From assembly GCF_000801335.2 (NCBI RefSeq), contig NZ_JSEH01000009.1:124001-188000 (forward strand): DNA of 64,000 nt, in the 5' to 3' direction. The first letter of the stretch is position 1, and the number at the start of each line of letters is the position of its first letter. Shown piece after piece: positions 1 through 9,145 of the stretch. Below the pieces are notes generated by a model that saw nothing but the letters and a program-made list of their open reading frames with translations, was not told where the DNA came from and made no database searches. The stretch comes from Desulfovibrio sp. TomC. Its GTDB lineage: Bacteria > Desulfobacterota > Desulfovibrionia > Desulfovibrionales > Desulfovibrionaceae. A program made the translations under genes and the position numbers.

Positions 1-585
1 GAAATCATCAACAACATCACCCTGCTCTCCATTTTGCTCGTGGGCACGGCCCTGGTGCGCGAACGTGAGCACGGCACCCTGGAACATCTGCTGGTCATGC
101 CGCTTTCGGCCACGGAGATTTTGCTGGCCAAGATCTGGCCCACAAGCCTCGTCATCCTGGTCTCGGTCACGGTCTCCCTGTACGGCGTTGTCCGGGGAGC
201 CCTTGGCGTGCCGCTGGCCGGGTCCATTCCCTTGTTTCTTTGCGGAACATTGCTGCAGTTTTTCGCCACCGCCTGCATCGGTATTTTCCTGGGCACGATT
301 TCGCGCAACATGCCGCAATTCGGGCTGCTCATGATCCTGGTCATTTTGCCGCTGCAAATGCTCTCCGGCAGCATCAGCCCGCGCGAGAGCATGCCTGTGG
401 CCGTCCAGGACATCATGCTGGCCGCGCCGACCACCCATTTCGTCAATCTGGCCCAGGCGATTTTGTACCGCGGGGCGGATTTCGAGCAGGTCTGGCCGCG
501 CTTTGTGGCCATTGCCGGCATCGGCGTGGTGTTTTTCGGGCTGGCCCTGGCGCTGTTTCGTCGCAGCCTGTCCCAGTCCCGGTAA
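1..585 (+). CDS. ABC-2 type transporter permease, C-terminal part (5' end outside window)
   Basis: The frame is open from the first base, so the gene starts upstream and only about 194 residues are visible. The motif RERExGTLEHLLVMP followed by repeated hydrophobic spans is typical of ABC-2 exporter permeases of the YhhJ/YbhS type, where a cytoplasmic loop precedes the last four to five membrane helices. It ends in a basic tail (RRSLSQSR). The family exports drugs, polysaccharide or other substrates with a separate ATPase, presumably encoded to the left. Substrate cannot be told. No terminator is obvious after the stop codon. Confidence 0.8.
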   Translation, partial: EIINNITLLSILLVGTALVREREHGTLEHLLVMPLSATEILLAKIWPTSLVILVSVTVSLYGVVRGALGVPLAGSIPLFLCGTLLQFFATACIGIFLGTISRNMPQFGLLMILVILPLQMLSGSISPRESMPVAVQDIMLAAPTTHFVNLAQAILYRGADFEQVWPRFVAIAGIGVVFFGLALALFRRSLSQSR

Positions 586-866
586 CGGGGGCACAGGGAC
601 GCTTTGAAACGGACGCTTAGGCCCGCATCGCCGCCGGAGCTGCCCGTTTGCGCAGCAAGGGCCATGGCCGAAGCCGAGGCGCGCCAGCCACGTTGGCTTA
701 CGGCAACACCGCTGGACGCGCGGCTCTTTTCCTTCACCCTGTCGGGCACAGCTTTGACCACTCCTCACAACGCAACCGCGCGAAAGAATGAGCGGGCAAA
801 CAGGGATTGCCTTTCTCCCCCCAATCTCGTTACTCCTGCGCCGACGGATGGAATCGTGGAGAAGGC
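586..866. other. Intergenic region, nothing recognised
   Basis: About 280 bases between the ABC permease and the DUF202-like operon. A short open frame from about 604 to 870 has no ribosome binding site or recognisable motif and is judged non-coding. A GGCACA...TTGA string near 745-760 resembles a sigma-54 promoter but its spacing is one base short. The promoter of the downstream operon must lie here but I cannot place it. Confidence 0.4.
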
Positions 867-2378
867 ATGAGCGAACAGAGCACCTGGGATCCTTTCGATT
901 TGGCCGGGCTTGATGCGGACTTCGAGGTCCCCAAAATCTTTCGGGGAAGAGGAGCCTTGTCCGCCATGCGAACCGGCCAATGGGCACCCATCCGGCTCGT
1001 TGACGGCAAGGTGCTTGTTGCCGCTGTGGACCCGGGTCCGGCTGTGCTGCGGGCCGCAACGGAAGCCCTGGGCAATGACGCGATCCGCCTCGTGCCGGCC
1101 GATCCCGGCGTTGTCCGCCGCATTCTCGAAAACACCCAGGATGTCTGCCCGGGCTTTCCTCCCGAGGCCTCCCGGCTCGATCTGGCCAAGGTGCGCACGT
1201 ATCTGGCCGGCCGGCGGTCGTTTTTGTCCGGATTTCGCACCACCCTGGCCCGTGGCCGCACCGGGCTTTCCATGTTCCGCACGGGCATCGCGTTTGTAAC
1301 GGTCGTAATGGTGCTGTTCCGGGTCTTTGGCCTCGGCCTGACCCTGCCCCTGGAAGCCGTGCTCCTTGGAGCGGGCGTATTTTTTATCATCGACGGCATC
1401 ATCTGGTATTTGCCGGCCAGACGCATGTCGCGGCGAGGACTGCCGCAGCGTGTTCCCGCGCCCGATCCGGCCCTGGGGAACACGGGCGTGCTGGCCGTAT
1501 CGGCCAATCAGGTGTGGCCCTGTTTCCGGTGGTTGCCCCCTGTGCCCGGAGCCAAGGCCCTGCGGGCCGGGTGGGCGGCGTTGTCCCCCATCGCTCGGCG
1601 ACGATTTTACGCCATGGACCGCACGATGCTTGCCCTGGAACGCACGACCCTGGCCGAACTGCGTTCCATCATGGCCCGCTCCCGCACGGGTCTGGCCCTG
1701 GGGCGCACGGGCATTGCCGTCTCCGGCGTCGGCATCGCCCTGATCCGCCAGTTCCACCACGGCTCCTGGGACATGGCCAGTTACGGACTCATTTGTCTGG
1801 GCAGCGTCATGGCCCTGGAAGGGCTGTCCTGGTATCTGCCGGCCAGGCGCGTCGGCAGCCAGTGCCAGGCGGCAATGTGCCGGGCCGAGGCCTGCCCCAG
1901 TCCCCGGACCATGGATGAAGCACAGTCCGAGGGCGGGCCGCGCGTCGCAGGGCCGGACGCCGGGGCAACGGTCGCGCCGTCGGCCGAGGGCGTGCTGGGG
2001 ACCACGGGGCTGGCCTTGGAGCGCACGCTTTTAGCCGAGCGGCGCAACGCCATGGCCAGACTGCGCACCCATATGGCCCGCAGTCGCACCGGCCTTTCCT
2101 TCATGCGCACCGGTTTTAACGCCGTGGGCGTCGGCCTTGGCCTGCTGGCCTGGTTCGGCACGGCCTCCCTGGGCTGGACCGTATTCAACCTGATCCTTCT
2201 GGTCGGCGGCCTCGTCCTCATTGTCGACGGCTTGTGCTGGCATCTCCCGGCTGATCGGGCCAGACGGGCAACCACCTATTGCACGGCCGATTTCGAACTG
2301 ACGGTGCCGGACTATGCCGTATCCGAAAGGGAGTGGGGCCGGGCCAGCGCCGGACTGGGAGGCGTCGATGCGGCCTGA
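867..2378 (+). CDS. Membrane protein with MshEN-like N-domain and three DUF202-like modules
   Basis: 503 residues from the ATG behind GGAGAAGG. Residues about 20-90 resemble the MshEN/GspE N-terminal fold (VPKIF..., LVDGKVLVAAVDP, then a helix ending VVRRIL); in other proteins this fold binds c-di-GMP or a secretion partner. Three modules follow (about 105-190, 250-330, 380-470). Each has a run of RTxLA/RTGLS repeats, a two-helix membrane hairpin, and an end of the form DGxxWxLPA. The string RTGLSFMRTG matches DUF202 proteins (LANERTFLAWxRTG). Function is unknown. It overlaps the next gene, a two-module relative, and an HK and receiver follow, so it may be a membrane sensor or target of that pair. 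Confidence 0.65.
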   Translation: MSEQSTWDPFDLAGLDADFEVPKIFRGRGALSAMRTGQWAPIRLVDGKVLVAAVDPGPAVLRAATEALGNDAIRLVPADPGVVRRILENTQDVCPGFPPEASRLDLAKVRTYLAGRRSFLSGFRTTLARGRTGLSMFRTGIAFVTVVMVLFRVFGLGLTLPLEAVLLGAGVFFIIDGIIWYLPARRMSRRGLPQRVPAPDPALGNTGVLAVSANQVWPCFRWLPPVPGAKALRAGWAALSPIARRRFYAMDRTMLALERTTLAELRSIMARSRTGLALGRTGIAVSGVGIALIRQFHHGSWDMASYGLICLGSVMALEGLSWYLPARRVGSQCQAAMCRAEACPSPRTMDEAQSEGGPRVAGPDAGATVAPSAEGVLGTTGLALERTLLAERRNAMARLRTHMARSRTGLSFMRTGFNAVGVGLGLLAWFGTASLGWTVFNLILLVGGLVLIVDGLCWHLPADRARRATTYCTADFELTVPDYAVSEREWGRASAGLGGVDAA

Positions 2379-3417
2379 GGCGAGCGCCCCGTTCGTTTAT
2401 GATGAGACTTGCCTGGTTCCCGCCGCACTGCTGGCGCGGCTGACTGCCGACGACTTTGCCCGGGCGCGCTGGTTTCCGGTGGCCCTGGAAGGCGGGAAGA
2501 CCGTGACGGCGGCAGCGGACGATCCGCATGATCCGCAGCTGTTGGCGGCGGTCGGGCAGGTTTTTCCGGAATACGTGGTCCGTCTGATCCCGGCCTCGCC
2601 CGACTGCCTGCGCCGTCTGGCCGCCGATTTCGCGCCGTCGGTCACTGGCGCGCCGGTGGGCGTTGTCCGCACCAATCTGGCCGCCTGGCGCAATACCATG
2701 GCCCTTTGGCGCACCCGGCTGGCCTGCTGGCGGACGGACATGGCCACGGGCCGCACCTGGCTTAACGTCATGCGTTTCGGCCTTGGGCTGACGGCGCTTG
2801 GCAATACGCTGTTGCGCTCGGCCCCAACCCCCCCCGCCCGTCTGGCCGACGCCGCCTGTCTCGGCCTGGGGCTGGCTCTGGCGACCGTGGCCGCCCGGGC
2901 CTATCTGCGCCTTCGCCTGTCCCGTCGCCGCCTGCCGGGCATCCAGACGTTGGTCGAGGTCTCGGCCGCAACGCTCCAGTTCCTGGAGGAGTATCATTTC
3001 ATTGACGAACCGGGGCGGCGGCGCCCGGTTTCACGAGAAACGATGCTGGCCCGTCTGGGCGACCTGCTCGAAAACCACTCCACCATATTGGAAATCGCCT
3101 CGGGCGCGCCGGAACGCATCCATCTGGCCCGGGAACGCAATGTCCTGGCTGCCCAGCGCACGGTCTGCGCCTGCTACCGCACCATTGCCGCCAGAGCCCG
3201 CACCGGTCTGTCCTTCATCCGCACCGGCGTGGCCCTTCTCGGACTGGGTCTTGGGCTGCTGCGCTATTTCGGCGGCGGCTTCGCGTCCCTGCCCGACTGG
3301 CTGTTGGTCGTGGTCGGAGCGGCCATGATCGTTGACGGCTTGCTGTGGTATTGGCCGGTGCGCAAGGAACCGGTGCGCACGCCCCGGTGCATGGACCCTG
3401 TGGGAGAGCGGACGTGA
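2368..3417 (+). CDS. Second MshEN-like/DUF202-like membrane protein
   Basis: 349 residues from the ATG after GGGAGGCG, overlapping the previous gene by 11 bases, so translation is probably coupled. It repeats the upstream design: an MshEN-like N-domain (about residues 15-95, with FPVALEGGKTVTAAADDP), then two DUF202-like modules (about 105-195 and 235-335), each with an arginine/threonine-rich helix and a membrane hairpin. The second ends in VDGLLWYWPV. The linker between modules is polar. No catalytic motif is visible. The shared design suggests duplication of one ancestor. Function is unknown; co-transcription with an HK implies a signalling or stress role. Confidence 0.65.
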   Translation: MRPEASAPFVYDETCLVPAALLARLTADDFARARWFPVALEGGKTVTAAADDPHDPQLLAAVGQVFPEYVVRLIPASPDCLRRLAADFAPSVTGAPVGVVRTNLAAWRNTMALWRTRLACWRTDMATGRTWLNVMRFGLGLTALGNTLLRSAPTPPARLADAACLGLGLALATVAARAYLRLRLSRRRLPGIQTLVEVSAATLQFLEEYHFIDEPGRRRPVSRETMLARLGDLLENHSTILEIASGAPERIHLARERNVLAAQRTVCACYRTIAARARTGLSFIRTGVALLGLGLGLLRYFGGGFASLPDWLLVVVGAAMIVDGLLWYWPVRKEPVRTPRCMDPVGERT

Positions 3418-4832
3418 AGATCAAGACCAAACTGATCGTCGGCAGTTGCGTGAGCCTGGCGCTGCTCGTCCTTTTGGCGCTCCTGGCCCGGCACGATATG
3501 GACCGGGTGGTGGACAAGCTGCGTTTCGTGGAGGTGCAGGACGATCTCAATGCCGATTTTCTGGAAATGCGGCTGGCTGAAAAAAATCTCTTTCTGTTTG
3601 GCGACAAGGCTGCCTTGCGCGAGATCGCGGCCAAGATAGACGAGAGCCGGAATTTGCTGGCCAAATCCAGCGATCGCATAGTGCGCGGAGCCGGCCAGGC
3701 CAATTATCTGGCCCTGCGCAGTCATCTGGACGCCTACGCCGCTGCGGTGGAAAAGGCCGGCCAGACCGACGTGGCCGGACAGGACGCGGAAGGGGCCATG
3801 CGCGAGACCGGCCGGGCCATGCGGGAATTCTCAACAACCCTGGTGTCCCGGGAACGAGAGCAGGTGGGTGAAATTATCAGCCTTTCCCGGCGCACCATGA
3901 CCATTTCCCTGGCCGCCGTGGTCTGCACGGCGGTGTTGGCCGCGCCGCTGTTGTTCTTAAAGATCCTGCGCTCCCTGGCCAAGGTGGAACGTCTGGCCGG
4001 GGCCATCGCCGAGGGCAAGTTCGAGAGCATTGCCGAACCCCGCAGCCACGACGAACTCGATTCGGTCATTCGGGCCGTCAATTCCATGTCGCAGCGCCTG
4101 AGTTCCCGCGAAGCCGAAATCCTGCAATCGAAAAAGCTCGCTTCGCTTGGCACCCTGACCGCTGGCGTGGCCCACGAGATCACCAATCCCGTCAACAACA
4201 TCTCCATGATCGCCGAAACCTACGAATCCCTGCAGGATGATTTGCCCGCATCCGACCGTCTGGAGATGATGCGTCAGATACAGAAGGAATGCGGCCGCAT
4301 TCACGGCATCGTGACCAATCTTCTGGATTTTTCCAAACCCAAGGCCGCCAGCATGCGCCCGGTTGCGGTCAACGCGCTGGTGACCGACACGTTGCCGCTG
4401 GTGCGCAACATGCTCCACGTCTCCAACATCGACCTTAGGCTCGACCTGGCCGAGGACGCCTCCTGGGTGTTGGCCGACGTGTCCCAGATGCATCAGGTGC
4501 TGATCAATCTTATCACCAACGCCATCCAGTCCATGCCCCCGGGCGGCCGCCTGCGCGTGGCCACCAGGGCCGGGGCGCAGACGGCGCGCATCGTCATCGC
4601 CGACAATGGCAAAGGCATCCCTTCCGACGCTTTGCCCCACGTTTTTGATCCCTTCTTCAGCACAAAGGGGACCGAAGGCACGGGACTGGGGCTTTCGGTC
4701 AGCTACGGCATCGTCAAAAACCATGCAGGCCGGCTGTGGGTGGAAAGCATGCTTGGCGCGGGCACCACCTGCTTCATTGAACTGCCGTCCCTGCCCCCAA
4801 CGGAGGTTCCCCATGCAATCACAGAGAGCTAG
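3414..4832 (+). CDS. Membrane histidine kinase
   Basis: 472 residues from a GTG that overlaps the preceding stop (GTGA) and sits behind GGGAGAG. A membrane helix (about 7-25), a helical periplasmic sensor with the signature LEMRLAEKNLFLFGD (50-64), a second membrane helix (about 160-185), HAMP, then the DHp helix with phospho-accepting His254 (GVAHEITNP). The HATPase follows with N-box INLITNAIQSM, G1 DNGKGIP, F-box FDPFFSTK and G2 GTGLGLS, so it looks active. The sensor resembles those of the kinases ending at 24853 and 43788. The natural partner is the receiver that overlaps its 3' end. Confidence 0.9.
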   Translation: MKIKTKLIVGSCVSLALLVLLALLARHDMDRVVDKLRFVEVQDDLNADFLEMRLAEKNLFLFGDKAALREIAAKIDESRNLLAKSSDRIVRGAGQANYLALRSHLDAYAAAVEKAGQTDVAGQDAEGAMRETGRAMREFSTTLVSREREQVGEIISLSRRTMTISLAAVVCTAVLAAPLLFLKILRSLAKVERLAGAIAEGKFESIAEPRSHDELDSVIRAVNSMSQRLSSREAEILQSKKLASLGTLTAGVAHEITNPVNNISMIAETYESLQDDLPASDRLEMMRQIQKECGRIHGIVTNLLDFSKPKAASMRPVAVNALVTDTLPLVRNMLHVSNIDLRLDLAEDASWVLADVSQMHQVLINLITNAIQSMPPGGRLRVATRAGAQTARIVIADNGKGIPSDALPHVFDPFFSTKGTEGTGLGLSVSYGIVKNHAGRLWVESMLGAGTTCFIELPSLPPTEVPHAITES

Positions 4833-5214
4833 AGTCATGGTCATCGACGACGAAAAAGTGGTTGGCGACATGTTGCGCATCCACTTGACCAAGCGCGGCT
4901 ATCAGGTGGAGACGTTTCTCTCCGCCGCGTCGGCCTTGCTGCGACTGGAGCAGGAGCCTTTCGACCTGATCGTCACCGATTTCAAGATGAAAGGCATGGA
5001 CGGCATGGAATTGCTCAAGACCGTCAAGGAGCGCTATCCGGACATCCAGGTCATCATGATCACGGCCTTCGCCCATCTCGACACGGCCATTGAGGCGTTC
5101 CGGGGCCAAGTCCACGATTTTTTCCCCAAGCCATTTAAAATCAAAGATCTTCTGGAATCGATCGAACGGGCCTTGGGCCAAGGGAACCAGCCCCGGACCG
5201 AGGTCGGCCAGTAA
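4813..5214 (+). CDS. Single-domain response regulator
   Basis: 133 residues; ATG inside the 3' end of the kinase gene (20-base overlap) behind GGAGGTTCCCC. It is a complete receiver: acidic pair in MVIDDE (11-14), phospho-acceptor Asp56 (IVTDFKMKGMDG), Thr in MITAF and Lys in FFPKPF. There is no output domain, so it either relays phosphate to another protein or acts through protein contact, perhaps on the DUF202-like membrane proteins in the operon. This is the last gene; a GC hairpin follows. Confidence 0.9.
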   Translation: MQSQRARVMVIDDEKVVGDMLRIHLTKRGYQVETFLSAASALLRLEQEPFDLIVTDFKMKGMDGMELLKTVKERYPDIQVIMITAFAHLDTAIEAFRGQVHDFFPKPFKIKDLLESIERALGQGNQPRTEVGQ

Positions 5215-5231
5215 GACGCCCGTGCTTGTCT

Positions 5232-5249
5232 GGCCGGGTCATCCCGGCC
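5232..5249. terminator. Possible hairpin between convergent genes
   Basis: Perfect 7-bp inverted repeat GGCCGGG-TCAT-CCCGGCC between the receiver gene and phnW, which converge. There is no T-tract on either side, so it is at best a weak or factor-dependent terminator. Confidence 0.35.
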
Positions 5250-5316
5250 CGCCGCATGATTCCGGGTCGGCGGCCGGGCCAGTCCGTCTGCTTCCCGGTC
5301 TGCCCCCGACGCCACG

Positions 5317-6432
5317 CTAGACCAGCCAGTACCGGGCGTCCTTGACTGCCGTAAGGAGCCGTTCGATGTCGTCGGGATAGACCTCGCCGATGTTGCCGAT
5401 GCGAAAGGTGTCGGCTGTGGTGACCTTGCCGGGGTAGATGACGAAGCCCTGGGCCTTGAGGCGGTCATAAAACGGCTTGAAGGCGTAGTCGGGATGGGTG
5501 GGACTGTGAAAGGCGGTGATGATGGGCGACTGGATGGCCCGGGGCAGCAGGGCGGAAAAGTCCAGGGCGGCCATGCCGGCGACCAGGGTTTGCTGGTTTT
5601 GGCTGTAGCGGGCGAAGCGGGCGGCCACGCCGCCTTCGGCTTCGAGTTCGTCCATGGCCTGGGCAAAGGCGCGCACCACGTGGGTGGGCGAGGTGAAGCG
5701 CCATTTGCCGCCGCCGTGCTCCATGGCCTGCCACTGGTCGTAGAGGTCAAGGCTCAGCGACCGGGCCTGGCCGGCGCAGCCCTCGACGACGTCGCGCCGG
5801 GTCAGCACAAAGCCAAACCCAGGCACGCCCTGGATGCACTTGTTGGCGCTGGAAATGAGCGCATCGGCCCCAACCTCGGCCATGTCGATGGGGATGCCGC
5901 CGAAGCTGCTCATGGCGTCGATGAGAAAGATCTTGCCGGCGGCTTTGACCGCCTCTCCGATCTCCCTGATAGGGTTGAGCATGCCGGTGGTGGTCTCGCA
6001 GTGGACCACGGCCACATGGGTCAGCTGGGGCTGGGCGGCCAGGAGCGCCGCGACCCGGGCCGGGTCCACCGGAGACACTTCGCCGAAATCCTCTTCCACG
6101 ACCGGGATGCGCAGCACCCGGGCGATTTTGGCCATGCGCGCCCCGTAGGCCCCGTTGGCCAGGACCAGCAGGCTGCCGCCATCGGGAATGAGCGAGCCGA
6201 GGCAGGATTCCACGCAAAAAGTGCCGCTGCCCTGCATCAGCGTGGCCGTGAAGCCGGGCTGGCGGCTGGCCAGGGCGGCCAGACGGGCGCGCAGGTCGGC
6301 GACATCGGCATTGTAGTCCGCATCCCAGGTGCACCAGTCGCGCAGCATGGCCGCCTTGACCGTCTTGGAGGTGGAAAGCGGCCCCGGGGTGAGCAGGATA
6401 TACGGGTTGTCGGGAATGCAGGACTGGTCCAC
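5317..6432 (-). CDS. phnW: 2-aminoethylphosphonate--pyruvate transaminase
   Basis: 371 residues. A PLP enzyme (class V fold) that moves the amino group of 2-aminoethylphosphonate to pyruvate, giving phosphonoacetaldehyde and alanine. Family signs: N-terminal [10 protein letters not shown], Asp172 in [10 protein letters not shown], and PLP lysine Lys198 in [12 protein letters not shown]. The GTG start is chosen because AAAGGAG lies seven bases before it; the longer frame to 6513 has no such site. It begins five bases after the upstream class III PLP gene, so they are translationally linked. With phnX upstream, this is the first step of the classic AEP degradation route. Confidence 0.93.
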   Translation of the reverse strand: MDQSCIPDNPYILLTPGPLSTSKTVKAAMLRDWCTWDADYNADVADLRARLAALASRQPGFTATLMQGSGTFCVESCLGSLIPDGGSLLVLANGAYGARMAKIARVLRIPVVEEDFGEVSPVDPARVAALLAAQPQLTHVAVVHCETTTGMLNPIREIGEAVKAAGKIFLIDAMSSFGGIPIDMAEVGADALISSANKCIQGVPGFGFVLTRRDVVEGCAGQARSLSLDLYDQWQAMEHGGGKWRFTSPTHVVRAFAQAMDELEAEGGVAARFARYSQNQQTLVAGMAALDFSALLPRAIQSPIITAFHSPTHPDYAFKPFYDRLKAQGFVIYPGKVTTADTFRIGNIGEVYPDDIERLLTAVKDARYWLV

Positions 6433-6436
6433 GGCA

Positions 6437-7810
6437 TTACTCCTTTGGCGGGCAAACCAGGGCCAGGGCGTGTTCCAGGATGTCAAAAGCCCGGTCCAGG
6501 TCGGTTTCGGCAATGGTCAGCGGCGGGGTCAGGGTCAGGATGTTGCCGTGGGAGGTCTTGAGCGACAGGCCGGCCTCCAGGCAGTGGTAGAGCACGGCGT
6601 CGGCCGCGTCAGGGGCCTTTTCCCGGGTGGCGCGGTTGCGCACCAGTTCCACGGCCAGGGACAGGCCAAGGCCCCGGACGTCGCCGATCAGGGTAAAGCG
6701 GGACGCCATCCCGTTCAGGCGGGCCAGGGCTTTTGCTCCCAGCCGGGCGGCCCGGCCGGGCAGGTCGTCGCGGCGCACAATGGCCAGGGCGGCCAGCCCG
6801 GCGGCGCAGGCCGTGGGGTTTTTTTCGTGGGTGTAGTGGCCAAGGGCCAGCTCCGCCCCGACGTCCAGGGCCGGGTCGGCCATGACGGCGGCCAGGGGCA
6901 TGACGCCGCCGCCAAGGCCCTTGCCGCACACCACCATGTCCGGGGCGGCCCCGAAATGCTCGCAGGCAAACATCTTGCCGGTGCGGCCCAGGCAGGTGGC
7001 GGTCTCGTCAAAAATCAACAGCGCCCCGTGCCGGTCGCAGGCCGCGCGCACGGCCGGCCAATAGCCCGGCGGCGGGATGTTGACCGTGGTGGCCCGCAGC
7101 GGTTCGGTGACGACCGCGCCGACGTCGCCTTCCTTTTCCAGCACATAGTCGAGATAGCGGGCGCAGGTCAGATCGCAGCCGGCGCAGCCGTGCGGGTTGA
7201 GGATGCAGCGGTAGGGGTCTGGCGGCGGCACGTGCTCGGTCCCGGGCAACAGCGGTCCGATGCGGCTGCGAAAAAGCGCCTCGCCCCCCACCGAACAGGC
7301 GTCCAGCGACGCCCCGTGAAAGGCGTCCCACATGGACACGGTCTTGAAGCGCCCGGTGGCCAGCCGGGCGAGCTTGAGCGCCATGCCCACAGCCAGGGTC
7401 CCGGCCGGGGCAAAGAGCGCCTTGCGGCATTTTCCCGGGGCCAGGGAGGAAAGTTCTTCAGCCAGCCGCACCGCCGGTTCGTTGGTGAACCGGCGGGGAC
7501 AAAAGGCCATGGCGTCGAGCTGGGCCTTGATGGCGGCCACGACCTCGGGGTGGGCATGCCCGGTCTGGTGCAGGGAGTTGCCGTGGAAATCAAGCAGCTC
7601 CCGGCCGTCCACGGTGGTCAGGGTCGAGCCGGCGCAGCCGGAGAGCGCGTCCAGGCAGGGCGTGGACAGGGACTGGCGCAAAAACACGGCCTCGTCGCGC
7701 GCAAGCAGTTCCCTGGCGGCCGGCGATCGCCCGGCCCGGAAGGCCGCCCGGCGCGGCGAGGTATTGGCGTCGCCCTCGCCCGGGGGCGGGGCCGGCGGAT
7801 TGGGGGCCAT
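6437..7810 (-). CDS. pbfA: Class III PLP enzyme, probable (R)-1-hydroxy-2-aminoethylphosphonate ammonia-lyase
   Basis: 457 residues. Fold type I, class III aminotransferase family: Asp268 (LLIFDET) and PLP lysine Lys297 (CGKGLGGG). The family mostly catalyses transamination, but members placed between phnW and phnX are known as PbfA, which eliminates ammonia from (R)-1-hydroxy-AEP to give phosphonoacetaldehyde. That would feed the same hydrolase encoded upstream. The call therefore rests on gene context plus family. The start is uncertain because no strong Shine-Dalgarno precedes the first ATG; a perfect 15-bp inverted repeat lies just upstream. The cysteine-rich stretch CAGCDLTC (209-216) is a distinctive feature. 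Confidence 0.7.
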   Translation of the reverse strand: MAPNPPAPPPGEGDANTSPRRAAFRAGRSPAARELLARDEAVFLRQSLSTPCLDALSGCAGSTLTTVDGRELLDFHGNSLHQTGHAHPEVVAAIKAQLDAMAFCPRRFTNEPAVRLAEELSSLAPGKCRKALFAPAGTLAVGMALKLARLATGRFKTVSMWDAFHGASLDACSVGGEALFRSRIGPLLPGTEHVPPPDPYRCILNPHGCAGCDLTCARYLDYVLEKEGDVGAVVTEPLRATTVNIPPPGYWPAVRAACDRHGALLIFDETATCLGRTGKMFACEHFGAAPDMVVCGKGLGGGVMPLAAVMADPALDVGAELALGHYTHEKNPTACAAGLAALAIVRRDDLPGRAARLGAKALARLNGMASRFTLIGDVRGLGLSLAVELVRNRATREKAPDAADAVLYHCLEAGLSLKTSHGNILTLTPPLTIAETDLDRAFDILEHALALVCPPKE

Positions 7811-7823
7811 GGCTAGTGTGCCG

Positions 7824-7855
7824 TTCGCAAAAAAACATTTATGTTTTTTTGCGAA
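7824..7855. repeat. Perfect 15-bp inverted repeat before pbfA
   Basis: Arms TTCGCAAAAAAACAT and ATGTTTTTTTGCGAA separated by TT, a perfect dyad 14 bases before the pbfA start and 65 bases after the phnX stop. In the transcript it would form an AU-rich hairpin between the two genes. It could be a regulator's operator, an attenuator, or a processing stem that sets the phnX to pbfA-phnW ratio. No T-tract follows in the gene direction, so a simple terminator is less likely. Confidence 0.7.
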
Positions 7856-7919
7856 TAAAAATAATGATTACGGTCTATTGTTGCGCCAAAAAGTATCACG
7901 GCATTTCCCGAACGTGACA

Positions 7920-8750
7920 CTAGCGGCCGCTCCCCGGGCGTTCCCCCCGGGCCAGCCGGGCGTCGATGGCGGTCAGGATGGCCGGGCAGGCCGCCAGATC
8001 CGGGGCCAGATAGTCCGCGCCGGCGTCTCCCAGTCGGGCCTCGACAACCGCCAGACGGCGGGCTTTTTCGGCCTCGGGCAGGGCCGCCAGTTCCGCCTCG
8101 GTCAGGCCCATCTCGTTGCCCCGAAGGGTCAGGGCGATGGTCCACATGCCGGCGCTTTTCCCCTCGGCCACATCGGCCACGGTGTCGCCGATCTTGACCA
8201 TGGCCCAGAAGGGAAAAACGGCCAGATCAAGGGCGGCCTTGTAGCACATGAAGGGCGAGGGACGGCCGGCGGGGACGTCCGAGGAACAGACCATGGCGTC
8301 CGGGACATAGCCTTTGGCGGCGGCCTCCCGGGTCATGACCTCCATCATGGGGCGGGTGTAGCCGGTGGTCGAGCCGACCTTGAGGCCCATGGCCCGGAAG
8401 GCGGCCACGGCGGGGAGCGCCCCGACAATGGGGTCGGCGTGGGCGGCGATGCAGTCGACCATGAGCGGTTCGGTCAGCCGGTACATGGCCTCCACGTCGC
8501 CCTCGTCGGGATCGCGGCCGTGGACGGCGCGCCAGGCCGCGGCCACCCCGGGGTCCCGGGTCATGGCCCGGACGTGGTCCTTTTTCATAAGCCCCATGGG
8601 CTTTCGGGCCTGTTCGGCCGTAACCGCGACGCCCTGGCGGGCAAATACTTCGATAAAAACCGCCACCGGGCCGATGCAGCCGTGGTCCACCACGGTGCCG
8701 GCCCAGTCGAGGATGACGGCCTTGACGGTAGAGAGCGGAGTCGATTCCAT
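7920..8750 (-). CDS. phnX: Phosphonoacetaldehyde hydrolase
   Basis: 276 residues, normal for the family. A HAD-superfamily enzyme that cleaves the C-P bond of phosphonoacetaldehyde to acetaldehyde and phosphate. Asp15 in ILDWAGT is the nucleophile position, Lys56 in PMGLMKKDHVR is the Schiff-base lysine of PhnX, and GRPSPFMCYKA plus KIGDT form the rest of the HAD core. The ATG is chosen for AAAGGAAC upstream; longer frames extend into non-coding sequence. It is first in the three-gene run phnX-pbfA-phnW and is separated from pbfA by 109 bases holding the inverted repeat. Confidence 0.93.
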   Translation of the reverse strand: MESTPLSTVKAVILDWAGTVVDHGCIGPVAVFIEVFARQGVAVTAEQARKPMGLMKKDHVRAMTRDPGVAAAWRAVHGRDPDEGDVEAMYRLTEPLMVDCIAAHADPIVGALPAVAAFRAMGLKVGSTTGYTRPMMEVMTREAAAKGYVPDAMVCSSDVPAGRPSPFMCYKAALDLAVFPFWAMVKIGDTVADVAEGKSAGMWTIALTLRGNEMGLTEAELAALPEAEKARRLAVVEARLGDAGADYLAPDLAACPAILTAIDARLARGERPGSGR

Positions 8751-9145
8751 CGACGTTCCTTTTGCCGCAGCGGTTGGTCCGGCCTCGCGCCGGAAGGCGG
8801 CGGCCGGAGGGATTGCGGATGCGCCCATGCCCGGCGCACAAGACGCCCCCGGCCGCCAAACGCGCGGCGCAGGGAATGCGCCGACGCCGGCGAGACAGGC
8901 CGGGCCGGCGGGGCTTGGGGCGCAGCCGGTGCCTGGGCCATTAATGCCTAAGGATGTGTCAACCGTGTGAAGGGGGCGGTGTTTTGCTGCGGTGTTGCCG
9001 GCTGCCCGCGGATTGTTCATACTGCGTCCCGCGTGCCTGTTCTCCCAAAAACAGGCCTCTTCCTTGGGCAATGACCAGGGCGGGTCTGCTCGTGCGCTGC
9101 CCGCGCCCGGGATTGGCCGCGATACGGGTTAAAGGAGCGATTGCC
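8751..9145. other. Intergenic region between phnX and the TetR gene (divergent promoters)
   Basis: About 395 GC-rich bases separate the divergent phnX and tetR-type genes, so both promoters must lie here. On the minus strand a perfect TTGACA (8962 to 8957) points towards phnX, but I see no good -10 at normal spacing. The several open frames crossing the region look like chance products of high GC. No gene is recognised. Confidence 0.4.

Noticed and set aside
745-760. GGCACA...TTGA string resembling a sigma-54 promoter before the DUF202-like operon
   Set aside because: Only nine bases separate the two key dinucleotides; ten are required.
604-870. 88-codon open frame upstream of the DUF202-like gene
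   Set aside because: No ribosome binding site, composition unlike real proteins, and it runs into the next gene's leader.
6329-7816. Long plus-strand frame of 495 codons
   Set aside because: It is the antisense of phnW/pbfA; its Gly/Gln/His-rich product is a typical high-GC shadow.
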